Part shown: positions 26,378 through 35,985 of the stretch, piece after piece
Layout: the number at the start of each line of letters is the position of its first letter
How positions within the stretch are numbered: position 1 is the stretch's first letter
Origin: Adhaeribacter pallidiroseus
GTDB lineage: Bacteria; Bacteroidota; Bacteroidia; Cytophagales; Hymenobacteraceae
Assembly: GCF_003340495.1 (NCBI RefSeq)
Contig: NZ_QASA01000001.1
Location: 6,138,001-6,202,000, forward strand
Direction: 5' to 3'
Length of the DNA stretch: 64,000 nucleotides
Translations under genes and position numbers: made by a program
Notes under the pieces: model-generated
The model's input: the letters and a program-made list of their open reading frames with translations, nothing else
Told to the model about the DNA's origin: nothing
The model's database searches: none

Positions 26378-29329
26378 TTATCGGGAAAGTAGCAGTTTCT
26401 GGAATTTTACCTGTTTAGCTGTTTGCAGGCGCAGAATATACATACCGGCGGGTACTTTAGCTTGCGGTTGCCAGGGTAGTTCATATACTTTGCCGGCTTG
26501 TGCTTCACCGCTAAATAAAGGAGCAATTTCTTGACCTTGCTGATCGAAAATTTGTAAAACTACTTGCTGGGTATGTGGTACTGAAAACTGTAAAGTTAGC
26601 TTATCCGGGAATGGATTTGGAAAAGCCTTTAGCATTACGGAAGAACCTGGTAAGAGCAATGCTGGTAATTCAATACCTACGGCGGTAGCCGCTAATTTTA
26701 CTAACCAGTAATCGGCATTGCCCCAACTGGGCTGTTTTTTATCGCCGCTAACTCCGGAAGTAGAGCGCCCTCCCAAAATTAAACCACCTTCCCGGGTAGT
26801 TAAAGCGGTGCGAAGTTCATCAAACCCGTTCCCTCCAAAGCGATAGTTCCATTGCGGCACGCCGGTACTGTCGGTTTTAATAACCCAGTAATCGCTATTG
26901 CCCCGGCTATTTTGCGTTTTATCACCTCCTCTACCGGAAAAGGAAGTTCCCCCTAGCACAAAACCGCCATCCCGGGTGCTGGTAAGCGATCGTAGTTCCT
27001 CTTTGCCCCGGCCTCCAAAAGTTTTATCCCAAATTTTTGCGCCGGTATTATCTATTTTTACCAACCAATAATCCTGATTACCTCGGGTAGCTTCTGTTTT
27101 GTTGCCGCTGCTGCCCGAACTACTATAGCCAGCCAGTAGGAAGTCGCCGGCGGCGGTACTGGCCAGGGCAAAAAGATTATCTGGTTCATTACCCCCAAAA
27201 CGCGTGTTCCAGAGCGGTTCCCCGGCACTATTTACTTTTATTACCCAGTAATCGGAACCCCCTTGGCTGCCTTGGGTTTTATCGCCTGTCCTGCCGGAAT
27301 TAGAGGTGCCTCCTAATAAAAAGCTACCATCAGGGTTTAAAATAAAATCTTCTAAAAAGTCGTTGGAACTGCCACCGTAACGCCGATCCCAAATTTTCTG
27401 TCCCAGATTGTTTATTTGTAAGATCCAGTAATCCTGGCCACCTTGGTTATTTTGGCTTTTATCGCCGCTTACCGGCGAATTACTGGAACCGCCCAGCAGA
27501 TACCCCCCGGTAGGTAGCAGCTGAACTTTCCGTAAATCTTCAGAACCACTGCCGCCAAAACGGCGATCCCAGATAATATCGCCTTTATAATCTACCTGGA
27601 TAACCCAAAAATCTCGGCTACCTTGGCTACCTTCTGTTTTATCCCCGCTTATACCTGACTCGGAACTGCCTCCTAATAAATACCGGCCATCCGGAATTTC
27701 AACTAGGCTATTCAGGTAATCGTTACCGGTACCACCATAGGTTTTTTCCCAAAGTATATTACCTTCATCATCTGTTTTTATGACCCAGTAATCATAACCA
27801 CCTTGCCGGGCTTGCGCTTTATCCCCGGTTTTACTCGAAAGCGAATAACCCCCGAGCAGGTAACCGCCATCCAGCGTTTGAATTACCTGGGTTAAATTAT
27901 CCTGGTCAGTTCCGCCATAACGTTGGTTCCAGGTAATTAAATCAGGCTCTACATCTTCTTTTACTTTTAAAACCCAGTAGTCTATCTCACCTTTTATACC
28001 ATCGGTTTTATCGATGCCGTTACTTAAAGCAGAATACCCTCCTAATAAATAGCTGCCATCGGTGGAAAGCGTAACAGTAGTTAGGAAATCGTAGCCATTG
28101 CCACCATAAGGACTATCCCACTGAAAAGTACCGTTATTATCCAGTTTTACTAATCTATAATCGTCGCCGCGGTTGTTACCTTGGCTATCCGCTGCGTAAA
28201 AGCCATTGGTACCCAATAAATATCCGCCGTCCCGCGTAGCTATTACATCTTCGAGCTCTTTCCCTTCTTGTAAAAAGCTGCTCACATTTTTCTGATACAG
28301 TTGGATTCCGTTTTCATTTATTTTAAGCAGATAGTTACTGCCAGCGAACAAATAATTGCCATCGGGCGTGGTTACAAAGGCTTTTAAGGGCGAGTTAAAA
28401 GGTTTGTAAAAAGTTTTGTTCCAGAGCTGCTCGCCGTTTACATCTATCTTTAAGGCGTTAAAATTGCGGGTTTGCACCGTAAACCGGGTACCATCTTTTT
28501 CATATATTACTGAGTCTACTTCGCCAGCCAGTAAATAGCCTCCATCGGAAGTAGTCACTACATTACTGAGATATTCCAGATTGCTGCTGCCATACGTTTT
28601 GTCCCATTGTACCGCACCGGTACTATCTAATTTTATTACCCAGTAATCGTTGTTGTTATTACCAGCTTGCGTTTTATTACCGCCTGCCCCGGAATTAGAA
28701 CTGCCGGCAAGCAGATAGCCACCGTCCGGGGTAGTTACCATGGCTTTTAACTGATCGTAATTATTGCCGCCCAGGGTTTTATCCCAAATTTTATTGCCCG
28801 TGCTATCTAGTTTTATTACCCAATAATCGTAGCCGCCTTTGCTGGCTTCACTTTTATCGTTACCAGCCGGAGAATCAGAAGATCCTCCTACCAAATAACC
28901 ACCATCAAGTGTAGAAATGGCGCCAAAAAGCTCTTCCTGACCGGTGCCGCCCAGTACTTGGTCCCACTGTTTAGTGCCTTCGGCATTAGTTTTTACGAGC
29001 CAATAGTCAAATTTGCCTATCCGACCCTGGGTTTTATCTAAACCGATGCTGGCGTTGGATTTACCACCTAGTAAATGGCCTCCATCCGATGTGTTTATAA
29101 TAGCTTCCAGTTGCGAGCGGCCGTAATTACTAGCCGTTGTGGTATCTTGATCGGCACGCCCCCCGAAAGTTTTTTCCCAGAGAATGCTTTGGGCCAATAC
29201 CGGGCGCGAGGAACTTAATACGATAAAGATTACTAGTAGGAACTGCGGCCAGCTAAAAAGCAAAAAGCAACACAAGGGTTTTGGAACAGGGTATTTGTTT
29301 TCCATACGTAAGTTTACCGGTTTATGCAC
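26378..29329 (-). CDS. T9SS-secreted 14-repeat (beta-propeller-like) protein, paralogue
   Basis: 983 aa, same architecture as the protein at 3.8-6.8 kb: signal sequence (hydrophobic about 18-45, ending PVLAQ), 14 units of about 60 aa, and a type A T9SS sorting domain (from about 900, LKAFPNPFPDKL) ending KLLLSR. Units follow the WDKxxGG / TxDGGYLLGG / DYWVIK pattern. Units 4-6 are divergent (NFNALKIDVNGEQLWNK; NYLLKINENGIQLYQKN; YRLVKLDNNG). Unit 7 again ends in an irregular linker (DVEPDLITWN), the same place as in the paralogue. The start may instead be the Met at 29305. Probable surface protein; ligand unknown. Confidence 0.87.
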   Translation of the reverse strand: MHKPVNLRMENKYPVPKPLCCFLLFSWPQFLLVIFIVLSSSRPVLAQSILWEKTFGGRADQDTTTASNYGRSQLEAIINTSDGGHLLGGKSNASIGLDKTQGRIGKFDYWLVKTNAEGTKQWDQVLGGTGQEELFGAISTLDGGYLVGGSSDSPAGNDKSEASKGGYDYWVIKLDSTGNKIWDKTLGGNNYDQLKAMVTTPDGGYLLAGSSNSGAGGNKTQAGNNNNDYWVIKLDSTGAVQWDKTYGSSNLEYLSNVVTTSDGGYLLAGEVDSVIYEKDGTRFTVQTRNFNALKIDVNGEQLWNKTFYKPFNSPLKAFVTTPDGNYLFAGSNYLLKINENGIQLYQKNVSSFLQEGKELEDVIATRDGGYLLGTNGFYAADSQGNNRGDDYRLVKLDNNGTFQWDSPYGGNGYDFLTTVTLSTDGSYLLGGYSALSNGIDKTDGIKGEIDYWVLKVKEDVEPDLITWNQRYGGTDQDNLTQVIQTLDGGYLLGGYSLSSKTGDKAQARQGGYDYWVIKTDDEGNILWEKTYGGTGNDYLNSLVEIPDGRYLLGGSSESGISGDKTEGSQGSRDFWVIQVDYKGDIIWDRRFGGSGSEDLRKVQLLPTGGYLLGGSSNSPVSGDKSQNNQGGQDYWILQINNLGQKIWDRRYGGSSNDFLEDFILNPDGSFLLGGTSNSGRTGDKTQGSQGGSDYWVIKVNSAGEPLWNTRFGGNEPDNLFALASTAAGDFLLAGYSSSGSSGNKTEATRGNQDYWLVKIDNTGAKIWDKTFGGRGKEELRSLTSTRDGGFVLGGTSFSGRGGDKTQNSRGNSDYWVIKTDSTGVPQWNYRFGGNGFDELRTALTTREGGLILGGRSTSGVSGDKKQPSWGNADYWLVKLAATAVGIELPALLLPGSSVMLKAFPNPFPDKLTLQFSVPHTQQVVLQIFDQQGQEIAPLFSGEAQAGKVYELPWQPQAKVPAGMYILRLQTAKQVKFQKLLLSR

Positions 29330-29823
29330 GAATTCAAATTTACTTTATTAACCATTATAAGCGTTCCTGGCAATTGCCCGATGGCTCTTAAGAGCAGGCT
29401 TTACCAGTAACTTAATGAACAAGCTTAGGAGTAAGTAGATAGAAATATAGGAAGTGCAATCTAGTATTATTTTCAGAAGAAATCCTAGTTTAAATTTACT
29501 TTCATTACTTTTCCCTAATCCAATTGTAATAAATGAATTAATTGTTTTATCAATAAGAAAATAGAGGTAAATACGGAAAATTAGTAGCGCTGGATTGTTA
29601 AAAATTCGCTAAAAATCTAAGAATGTTAGCCTAAATTATTTAATCCGGAAGAGAATGCCGTAGTAAAAGCCAGAAGGTACACGCCTACTGTGCCAAAAAA
29701 GGGAATAAATGCAAAAGAGTACAGCTAAGAAGATACAGTAAATTTATTAATTAAGTGTGGCTAAGCTGGCGAAATTTTCCTAGAATCAGGATAAATTTAA
29801 AAAAGTACGACTTAAAAGATAAA
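29330..29823. other. Intergenic region upstream of the T9SS paralogue
   Basis: 494 bp of AT-rich DNA with no convincing coding frame. It carries an AAATTTAAAAAA motif at 29793-29804, 20 bp beyond the stop of the next minus-strand gene. Confidence 0.4.
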
Positions 29824-30174
29824 TTAAATAGCCATAGCGTGCAAGCTCTCAAAAAGCATACTGTTTAACTCAATCATTACTTTAGCTCCTTGCATTAATT
29901 CCCGGAATTGCAACACATCCGTGAGCGTTAATACAAAACAACGCTCCGAGCGGTGCGGCATTAAAACAACCACGTCGGCAGTACGATTGGTATTTTGCAC
30001 CATTTCGCTCACATTAATGATTTCGAGCTGCTTTTTGAGTAATTTAAAATCAGATAAAGTGAAAGGAGAGAAACCTCCGGCAAATTCAATCCAGTAACAA
30101 TTGCGGCGATTGCACTGGTAAACAGCTCCTTGCGTGGTCCGGAATATTTCAATCAGATTGGTTTTCGTACCCAT
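29824..30174 (-). CDS. Hypothetical protein with N-terminal cysteine pair
   Basis: 116 aa, soluble, no signal peptide. The N-terminal part has YQCNRRNCYWIEFAG, a Cys pair that could bind metal in a small zinc-ribbon-like unit, followed by FTLSDFKLLKKQLEII. The C-terminal half is alpha/beta (CFVLTLTDVLQFRELMQGAK). It vaguely recalls the DUF6686 type of small Bacteroidota proteins, which I cannot confirm. No operon partners. Confidence 0.6.
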   Translation of the reverse strand: MGTKTNLIEIFRTTQGAVYQCNRRNCYWIEFAGGFSPFTLSDFKLLKKQLEIINVSEMVQNTNRTADVVVLMPHRSERCFVLTLTDVLQFRELMQGAKVMIELNSMLFESLHAMAI

Positions 30175-30498
30175 ATTGCCTCTACCGGCCTGCTCTGAAG
30201 TAACCGGATTAATACAAATGTAAGATCTGTTTAGAATTAGTCCAAATAAATAAAGCAGAATCTTTTACTTTCTTTTATTAAGCGCCACTCATAAATCTAA
30301 CAACAACTTTTTTAAATTTTAAATAGTGAGCCAAGTATTAGTTCCAGGCTTATAACTACTTGGGTAGTAATTTTTTATTTAGATTAAATATGTATTTGGT
30401 GAAAAATAAAGCTTGCTTAAACTATTTTTGAAATATTCAGTTACATTTAAGTCAGGGACTTTTGTAGGTACCTGTATTTTTTAGAAATTAAAATAATT
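30175..30498. other. Divergent intergenic region upstream of ferritin
   Basis: 324 bp, AT-rich, between divergent genes. It contains the reverse form of the 12-mer motif (30308-30319). No coding frame. A TTTTG near 30453 could be a -33 element for the ferritin gene, but the -7 is poor. Confidence 0.4.
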
Positions 30499-31023
30499 AT
30501 GAAAGACTTACTAAGACTTAGAACGTCACTTTCCGAAGAAATAGAAAAGCTCCTGAACGAGCAGATAAAAGTAGAAGCGCATTCCTCCGCTATTTATTTG
30601 GCCATGTCGTCGTGGTGCAACCGAAACGGTTTTGATTACAGTGCGGGTTATTTCCAGAAACAATCCGGCGAAGAGCGGGAGCACATGCTCAAGCTGTTTA
30701 ATTTTGTGAACGATATGGGTGGCCAAGCGCTGTCGCCGGAAGTAGTAAATATTCCCCAGGATTTTGAATCGTTCCGGACGGTGTTTGAACAAGCGCTGCA
30801 ACAAGAAATTTACGTTACGCAGCAGTTTAACCGTATGGCCGACGCTTGTTTCCGGAGCAAGGATTTTATGACTTTCCAGTTTTTGCAATGGTTCTTAAAA
30901 GAACAGATTGAAGAAGAATACGTGGCTCGCCGCGCCTTAGAATTATTTGAGGTAATTGGCGAAGAAGGTACCGGCCGCTACGAAATAGACAAAGCCGTAC
31001 CTAAAATTAAGTACGATAACTAA
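30499..31023 (+). CDS. Non-haem ferritin
   Basis: 174 aa, the size of bacterial FtnA-type ferritins, which form 24-subunit iron-storage shells. The four-helix bundle carries the di-iron centre: a Glu in IKVEAHSSAIYLAM on helix A, the E..H pair in SGEEREHMLKL on helix B, and Glu residues in EQALQQEIYVTQQF and KEQIEEEYVARR on helices C and D. There is no haem-ligand Met suggesting bacterioferritin. It is monocistronic with a clear terminator. Role: ferrous iron oxidation and storage in the cytoplasm. A symbol such as ftnA would be plausible but is not certain. Confidence 0.92.
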   Translation: MKDLLRLRTSLSEEIEKLLNEQIKVEAHSSAIYLAMSSWCNRNGFDYSAGYFQKQSGEEREHMLKLFNFVNDMGGQALSPEVVNIPQDFESFRTVFEQALQQEIYVTQQFNRMADACFRSKDFMTFQFLQWFLKEQIEEEYVARRALELFEVIGEEGTGRYEIDKAVPKIKYDN

Positions 31024-31049
31024 GCTAATTTTTTATAGCTAGTAATAAA

Positions 31050-31086
31050 AAGCCTGCTTCATAGCCTGAGAAGCAGGCTTTTTTAT
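31050..31086 (+). terminator. Ferritin terminator
   Basis: An 11-bp perfect stem AAGCCTGCTTC/GAAGCAGGCTT followed by TTTTTT, 26 nt after the ferritin stop. Confidence 0.88.
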
Positions 31087-31159
31087 GAGCCTCTACGAGC
31101 TAACGCTATTAAGGTAATTACCCGGTAAGGGTATACTATAACGTAACAAACTAAATTTT

Positions 31160-31981
31160 TTAAATTAAGCCGTGGCAAACAGCAAACTGAATAAGGCCGC
31201 TGGTGTTTTTGGTATGGGTTTTTTCGATAATATTCTGGCGATGGGTGTTTACCGTGTGAAAACTAATAAAAAGTTTATCGGCAATAAATTTACTGTTGTA
31301 GCCGTCCGCGATTAATTTTACAATTTCCTTTTCGCGTTTACTCAGCGTTACCTGGGGTCTTAAGTAGTCATCATTGGCGGTGCAAAAAAAGCAGGTATCA
31401 TCTTCGGTGCAAATAACCGAGGCCATGCTGTCGTCCGTTTTTTTCCAATGCGTAATATCAGATCCTACGCCGAGTAAATGCGTGATGTTGCCTTTACGAT
31501 CGAGTTGTAAAATGGTGTTTTGCTCCAAAATGCGTACGATACTGCCATCGGGTTTAACAATGCGGTAGTCACCGCTAAATTTATATTTTTGGCGCTCCGA
31601 TACAGGTAGTGTTACTAAAAAATCCCAGATGATTTTAACTAGTTTGGCCGTTTTGGGTAAATCGCTGGGGTGCATAATCTGCGATATAAACGGCACCCCT
31701 CTTTCAAAAAAATAATGTGTTTCATAGCCTAATATCTGTTTTACATTGCTGCTGATAAAAGTATACTGCATGGTGCGCATATCCATAATCCAGGTTAAAC
31801 AGGCCCCCAGATTTAAAAAAGTTTGTAAAATGGGGTTGCTCTGAATAAAGTCGTCGTAATTAATCCGCACGTCGTCGTACGATTGGTTTTTCCATTTCTG
31901 CAGCAGTTCGTTAAAATCATCCGGTTGACGGGGGTGTTCAACGGTAGAATTTACCAGAGAATCGTTGATTATTGTTTTCAT
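31160..31981 (-). CDS. PAS domain / LuxR-type transcriptional regulator
   Basis: 273 aa from the preferred ATG at 31981 (MKTIINDSL); an in-frame ATG ten codons upstream is also open. The N-terminal half holds a PAS domain (about 60-190: MDMRTMQYTFISSNVKQIL, YRIVKPDGSIVRILEQNTI, GVGSDITHWKK). The C-terminus is a LuxR/GerE helix-turn-helix (about 210-265: TLSKREKEIVKLIADGYNSK, FISFHTVNTHRQNI). There is no phosphoreceiver domain, so the PAS fold would be the sensor input. It is a cytoplasmic DNA-binding regulator with unknown signal and targets. An in-between stretch has two Cys pairs (VICTEDDTCFFC). Confidence 0.85.
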   Translation of the reverse strand: MKTIINDSLVNSTVEHPRQPDDFNELLQKWKNQSYDDVRINYDDFIQSNPILQTFLNLGACLTWIMDMRTMQYTFISSNVKQILGYETHYFFERGVPFISQIMHPSDLPKTAKLVKIIWDFLVTLPVSERQKYKFSGDYRIVKPDGSIVRILEQNTILQLDRKGNITHLLGVGSDITHWKKTDDSMASVICTEDDTCFFCTANDDYLRPQVTLSKREKEIVKLIADGYNSKFIADKLFISFHTVNTHRQNIIEKTHTKNTSGLIQFAVCHGLI

Positions 31982-32413
31982 CGGGAGTGGAGCGAGAAAA
32001 AGGCTATACAAGTTTAAACGGTACTATCTTAAATAGAACAGGGAGTAAAAGTACCACGAGAGTACACCGGATAAGAAACCAGGAAAGAGGAGCGATGAGT
32101 AAAATCCGAAGCAATTATACCGTTAAGAACAGTATATTACTTAGCCGTAATCTTATTACCAGAAAAGTAATGGCTATTAGTTACTAAAAAAATGCCAGCA
32201 ACTAAAAATCGGAACGACAATGACTGAAGAGAAAGTGGTAACTGTTGTAACAGGTAAAGTCGCCTTAAAAAGTTTCCATCGCGCTTTACCGTATTACGGG
32301 TGAATATACTAATTATATTTAGAATAGCAGATTTAAATCATAAATTATCTTCTAAAAACAATAAGTTATATTACTGCTGGAAGCGCTCTGGTTTTAAAGG
32401 CTGAAGCTTGTTT
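31982..32413. other. Intergenic region upstream of PAS-LuxR regulator
   Basis: About 430 bp. Short open frames here have no coding character. No repeat or RNA gene recognised. Confidence 0.4.
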
Positions 32414-32740
32414 TTAAATTTGATCCTGGTTCGTATCTAAAGAGAAAGAAGTATTAGAGTTGGCACTTGGCTGCGGTTGCAGGTATTGCCGAAAGAGTTG
32501 TGGAACCTGGTACTCCGCTACCTGGTGCAGCCAAACGTTTTGCGGTTGAAAGCTGAGTACGGGCGCAAAATCACAACGATCGGTGCAATCGGTTTTTATA
32601 ATTTCAACGGTATTTTTCAAGCCGGCGCTCTTGGCCTGGTCCCGGAAAAGTTTACATAATTCTTTCCCGCCGCGTTTTTTACATTTGCTGCCGGTGCAAA
32701 TGTAAATTACCTGATTGGGTACGTTAAAAGGTTTGCTCAT
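32414..32740 (-). CDS. Thioredoxin-like [2Fe-2S] ferredoxin domain protein
   Basis: About 108 aa from the Met at 32740 (an upstream Met at 32761 is also in frame). The fold is the thioredoxin-like ferredoxin related to NuoE. Cluster ligands are probably the Cys residues in IYICTGSKCKKRGG and in KTDCTDRCDFAPVLSF. Single-domain proteins of this type are small cytoplasmic electron carriers whose partners are usually unknown. The C-terminal tail (about 85-108) is polar and variable. It is probably transcribed alone. Confidence 0.82.
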   Translation of the reverse strand: MSKPFNVPNQVIYICTGSKCKKRGGKELCKLFRDQAKSAGLKNTVEIIKTDCTDRCDFAPVLSFQPQNVWLHQVAEYQVPQLFRQYLQPQPSANSNTSFSLDTNQDQI

Positions 32741-32761
32741 AGAAAAGTTAAATAAACTCAT

Positions 32762-33086
32762 GCAAAAGCGCGTTTAAGAACCGCAGTTTTATAACCGTAT
32801 TTTTTTAATTTTGTTGCCTAAATTCCTTTATCGTTTTACCAGAATGATTTTCTTGAAAAACTACACTGGTAATTCCAGTATTATAATTACGGCAAACCAC
32901 GTAAGAATAGCCAAACAAAACGCCGTAGACTGCCCTAAATTTAAAAATTATTGGCTTTTTAAAGTCAAATCACCGTTTAGCCTCGGGCTGATGTTGTACA
33001 GGTATTTTTTTTAATAATGTGTGAGGAGACGTTTGTAAGTACCGGTTTTTTTGTAGTAACGGCGGATAGGTTTGGTATCTACTTGT
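32762..33086. other. Divergent intergenic region
   Basis: About 325 bp. A plus-strand frame at 32811-33014 has no coding features. Nothing else recognised. Confidence 0.35.
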
Positions 33087-33094
33087 TACTTTTG
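33087..33094 (+). promoter_or_regulatory. Candidate -7 promoter element of arfB
   Basis: TACTTTTG, an exact TAnnTTTG match, 25 bp before the ATG at 33120. A -33 TTTG at suitable spacing is not clear. Confidence 0.4.
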
Positions 33095-33119
33095 CCCTTA
33101 GTTTGCGTACTTGCCTTAC

Positions 33120-33542
33120 ATGATAGTAACCAGTAAACACCGTGATTTTTATCCGGAATTTATTTTTCAGGTTTCACGAAGTGGCGGGCCGGGTGGTCAG
33201 AATGTAAACAAAGTTGCCACCAAAGTAGAACTACGTTTTCCGGTGGCAGCATCGATGTTGCTGACGCCCGAAGAAAAAGCAGTACTGCTGGAGAAACTAG
33301 CCAGCCGCATTACCAACGAGGGTTATTTACAGATTATTTGTCAAACGGAGCGCAGTCAGTTAGCCAATAAAGAAGCTTGCGTGAAAAAGTTTTACGAATT
33401 GCTGCAAAAAGCTTTTACGCGCCTTAAACCCCGCCAAGCCACTAAACCCAGTAAAGCCATTAAAGAGCAACGTTTACAGAGCAAAAAATACCAGGCCGAT
33501 AAAAAAGCCACGCGCACGAAGTTAAAGCCCAACGATATATAA
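33120..33542 (+). CDS. arfB: Alternative ribosome-rescue factor / peptidyl-tRNA hydrolase ArfB
   Basis: 140 aa from ATG 33120 (a TTG three codons upstream is open but less likely). It resembles the catalytic domain of class I release factors with the GGQ motif (SRSGGPGGQNVNKVATKVEL; G25-G26-Q27) that hydrolyses peptidyl-tRNA on stalled ribosomes. There is no codon-recognition domain. The basic C-terminal tail (KPRQATKPSKAIKEQRLQSK onward) is the part that enters the empty mRNA channel in ArfB/YaeJ. Length matches the family. Convergent with the permease gene. Confidence 0.92.
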   Translation: MIVTSKHRDFYPEFIFQVSRSGGPGGQNVNKVATKVELRFPVAASMLLTPEEKAVLLEKLASRITNEGYLQIICQTERSQLANKEACVKKFYELLQKAFTRLKPRQATKPSKAIKEQRLQSKKYQADKKATRTKLKPNDI

Positions 33543-33672
33543 AAAATACGGCTCTTAACAAGTAAGCTCGGTAAGGTGGTACTTCGGCGAAATAGGTTTA
33601 TTTAATCCGTTGATTTTACGGATCTTTGTCTAATAAAATATGAGCTAAGTAACGAACCCCTAATAACAAAAA

Positions 33673-35412
33673 TTACTTGTTTTGATAAAGTTTGCTATGC
33701 CGGTAGCTGTAGCTAAAGTAAATAATCAACCCTAAGGCCAGCCACAATAGAAACCTACTCCAGTTGGTAATTCCTAACTCTGTCATCAGGTATAAGTTAG
33801 TGAGCAAACCCAGAACCGGAATCAACGATAGGTTTCGGGTAAAAGCGTAGTATGCCAATACTAAACAAACCACCAGGAAGCCATACATCGGTAAGCGGTG
33901 TTTTACTACGTCCCAGCCAGAATTAATACCATCGCCTAAACTAAAAAATTGCTTCACCCCGGGCGCATTAAAGTATAAAGCTAATACCAGGCCCAGCAGC
34001 AATAACAACGGCAGTACAAACTTGGAATTGTAATAAGGCACCCGGAAACCTTTGGTACCCGGCAAACGGGCTTGATCGTGATCAATGAGTAAAATACCCC
34101 CGCAAACCAGCACAAACGCGAACAAGGTACCAATGCTGGTTAAATCGGTTACTTCGGTTAAGTTCATAAACAAAGCCGGAATACCTACGGCCATGCCCGA
34201 AACAATAGTAGCAAAAGAAGGGGTTTTGAATTTAGGGTGAATTCTAGAAAATGCCTGGGGCAAAAGTCCATCCCGGCTCATCGACATCCAGATACGCGGC
34301 TGCCCAATCTGAAAAACCAGTAAAACGCTGGTCATGGCGATTACGGCGCTAAAAGCCACAATGCCCGAGATAATATTTAAATTTAAGCGCTCAAATACAT
34401 AAGCCAGCGGATCGCCGATACCCAGTTCGGTATAAGGCACCATACCGGTTAAAACCAAAGTAATGGTTACGTACAAAATGGTACAAATTACCAAGGCGTA
34501 AATCATAGCTTTAGGTAAGTCGTGCTGCGGATCTTTGCATTCTTCGGCGGTTGTAGAAATAGCATCGAAACCGATGTACGCGAAAAATACCGCCGAAACG
34601 CCTTTTAAAACGCCGCTAATTCCGTTGGGCGCAAAAGGACTCCAGTTAGCTGGTTGCACGTAAAAAGCACCTACCACAATTACCATTAATATTACTAACA
34701 ACTTAAGCAGTACCAATAAGTTAGCCGTTTGCTTGGATTCTTTAATGCCAACGTATACCAGGTAAGTAATAACCATGGTAATAAACAAAGCCGGAAGATC
34801 CGCTATTACCCGCATGGAGCCCAAGTGGGGTGCTTGCTGCCAGGCCGCGTAAGCATCCTGCACGGTAGGGGTGGCATCGGCTAAGGTTTTTCCTTGAGCC
34901 AGCAGCTCCGTAGCGGCGGTATGGCCGCGGGCAGCCGATAAGTAATCCATGGTGAGATACATGGGCATTTTTACGCCAAAACCGCTTAAAAACGAGGTTA
35001 GATAATCCGACCACGAAATAGCGACGGCAATATTGCCAATACAGTATTCCATTAATAAATCCCAGCCAATAATCCAGGCAATTAACTCCCCGAAAGAAGT
35101 ATACGCGTAGGTATAGGCACTGCCCGATACCGGTACGGTAGAAGCAAACTGCGCGTAACACATCGCCGAAAAAGCACAGGCAAGCGCCGTAAACACAAAT
35201 AAAAGCGATACCGCCGGACCACCGGCCGCACTGGCATTGCCAATAGTACTAAAAATGCCGGCGCCAATAACGGCCGCAATGCCCAAGGCCGTTAAATCGC
35301 GTAAAGTCAGGTTGCGAACTAATCCACCGGTGGTATGCAGGGCTTCCGTGCGGTCAAACTCAGCAACAATAGCGGCTATATCTTTTTTGCGAAAAAGATT
35401 TCGTAGATTCAT
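33673..35412 (-). CDS. APC-superfamily amino acid permease
   Basis: 579 aa with about 13-14 predicted transmembrane helices. It belongs to the amino acid-polyamine-organocation superfamily, cationic amino acid transporter-like subgroup. The TM1 substrate motif is present (AAVIGAGIFSTIGNASAAGG), as are the TM2-3 region (VPVSGSAYTYAYTSFGELIA) and TM6 FFAYIGFDAISTTAEECKDP, characteristic of CAT/YfnA-like transporters. An extended periplasmic loop lies at about 150-200 (QGKTLADATPTVQDAYAAW). The C-terminus has extra helices as in CATs. Substrate not predictable. No linked catabolic genes. Confidence 0.88.
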   Translation of the reverse strand: MNLRNLFRKKDIAAIVAEFDRTEALHTTGGLVRNLTLRDLTALGIAAVIGAGIFSTIGNASAAGGPAVSLLFVFTALACAFSAMCYAQFASTVPVSGSAYTYAYTSFGELIAWIIGWDLLMEYCIGNIAVAISWSDYLTSFLSGFGVKMPMYLTMDYLSAARGHTAATELLAQGKTLADATPTVQDAYAAWQQAPHLGSMRVIADLPALFITMVITYLVYVGIKESKQTANLLVLLKLLVILMVIVVGAFYVQPANWSPFAPNGISGVLKGVSAVFFAYIGFDAISTTAEECKDPQHDLPKAMIYALVICTILYVTITLVLTGMVPYTELGIGDPLAYVFERLNLNIISGIVAFSAVIAMTSVLLVFQIGQPRIWMSMSRDGLLPQAFSRIHPKFKTPSFATIVSGMAVGIPALFMNLTEVTDLTSIGTLFAFVLVCGGILLIDHDQARLPGTKGFRVPYYNSKFVLPLLLLLGLVLALYFNAPGVKQFFSLGDGINSGWDVVKHRLPMYGFLVVCLVLAYYAFTRNLSLIPVLGLLTNLYLMTELGITNWSRFLLWLALGLIIYFSYSYRHSKLYQNK

Positions 35413-35524
35413 AATAAGTAAGTATGCGCGAAAAATACAAAATATTTAGGTAGTAGTGGCAAAACTAGTATCTTGCTCAGTAACTAAATGGTACTTTTTT
35501 AAAATTTACTTCAAGCTTTGTTGC

Positions 35525-35923
35525 ATGAATCCAGATCTTATTTTTAAAAAATTACGCTTATTCCCGCATCAGCAGAAATTGATTGTGAATGCACCGGCGG
35601 CATTTTCGGCTTTGCTGGCGAATATGCCGCACGATACCCAGATAACCCCCGAAATTATGGGATCTTACGATTTTATCGCGGTATTTGGAAGTAATAAGCA
35701 AGAACTGGAACAACACCTGCGGTTTGTTGCCGGCGCTGGCACCTACGATGGTTTGTTCTGGGTGTGTTATCCCAAAGGCACCGGCAAAATTAAAAGCGAT
35801 TTAAAAAGAGAGGTAATCCGGACCTTGGTAGATCAAATAGCGCTGCAATGCGTTACCCAGATTGCCATTGATGAAACCTGGTCTGCTTTACGCGCCCGGC
35901 CAGCCGCCGCGGTAGGCAAGTAA
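35525..35923 (+). CDS. Hypothetical protein, DUF3052-like
   Basis: 132 aa from ATG 35525 (MNPDLIFKKLRLFPHQQK); the frame is open upstream but that part is not coding in character. Soluble alpha/beta protein: LIVNAPAAFSALLAN, the strand YDFIAVFGSNKQELEQ, DGLFWVCYPKGTGKIKSD, then QIAIDETWSALRARP. The pattern of an early NAP motif, a W-YPKGxxK motif and a late DxxWSALR is shared by a family of small uncharacterised proteins often grouped with DUF3052. Function unknown. Confidence 0.7.
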   Translation: MNPDLIFKKLRLFPHQQKLIVNAPAAFSALLANMPHDTQITPEIMGSYDFIAVFGSNKQELEQHLRFVAGAGTYDGLFWVCYPKGTGKIKSDLKREVIRTLVDQIALQCVTQIAIDETWSALRARPAAAVGK

Positions 35924-35985
35924 TTTTAAATTTTAACCTGTATAACAACCTTAAAATTATAGGTAATACGTAGGTGACTTTAAAT

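Noticed and set aside
31972-32187. 71-codon plus-strand frame overlapping the regulator start
   Set aside because: Basic, repeat-free random-looking sequence, antisense to the PAS-LuxR upstream region.
32811-33014. 67-codon plus-strand frame before arfB
   Set aside because: No recognisable features; the region acts as upstream DNA for arfB.
33604-33624. Weak hairpin ATCCGT/ACGGAT as terminator between arfB and permease
   Set aside because: Six-bp stem and poor T-run; not strong enough to call.
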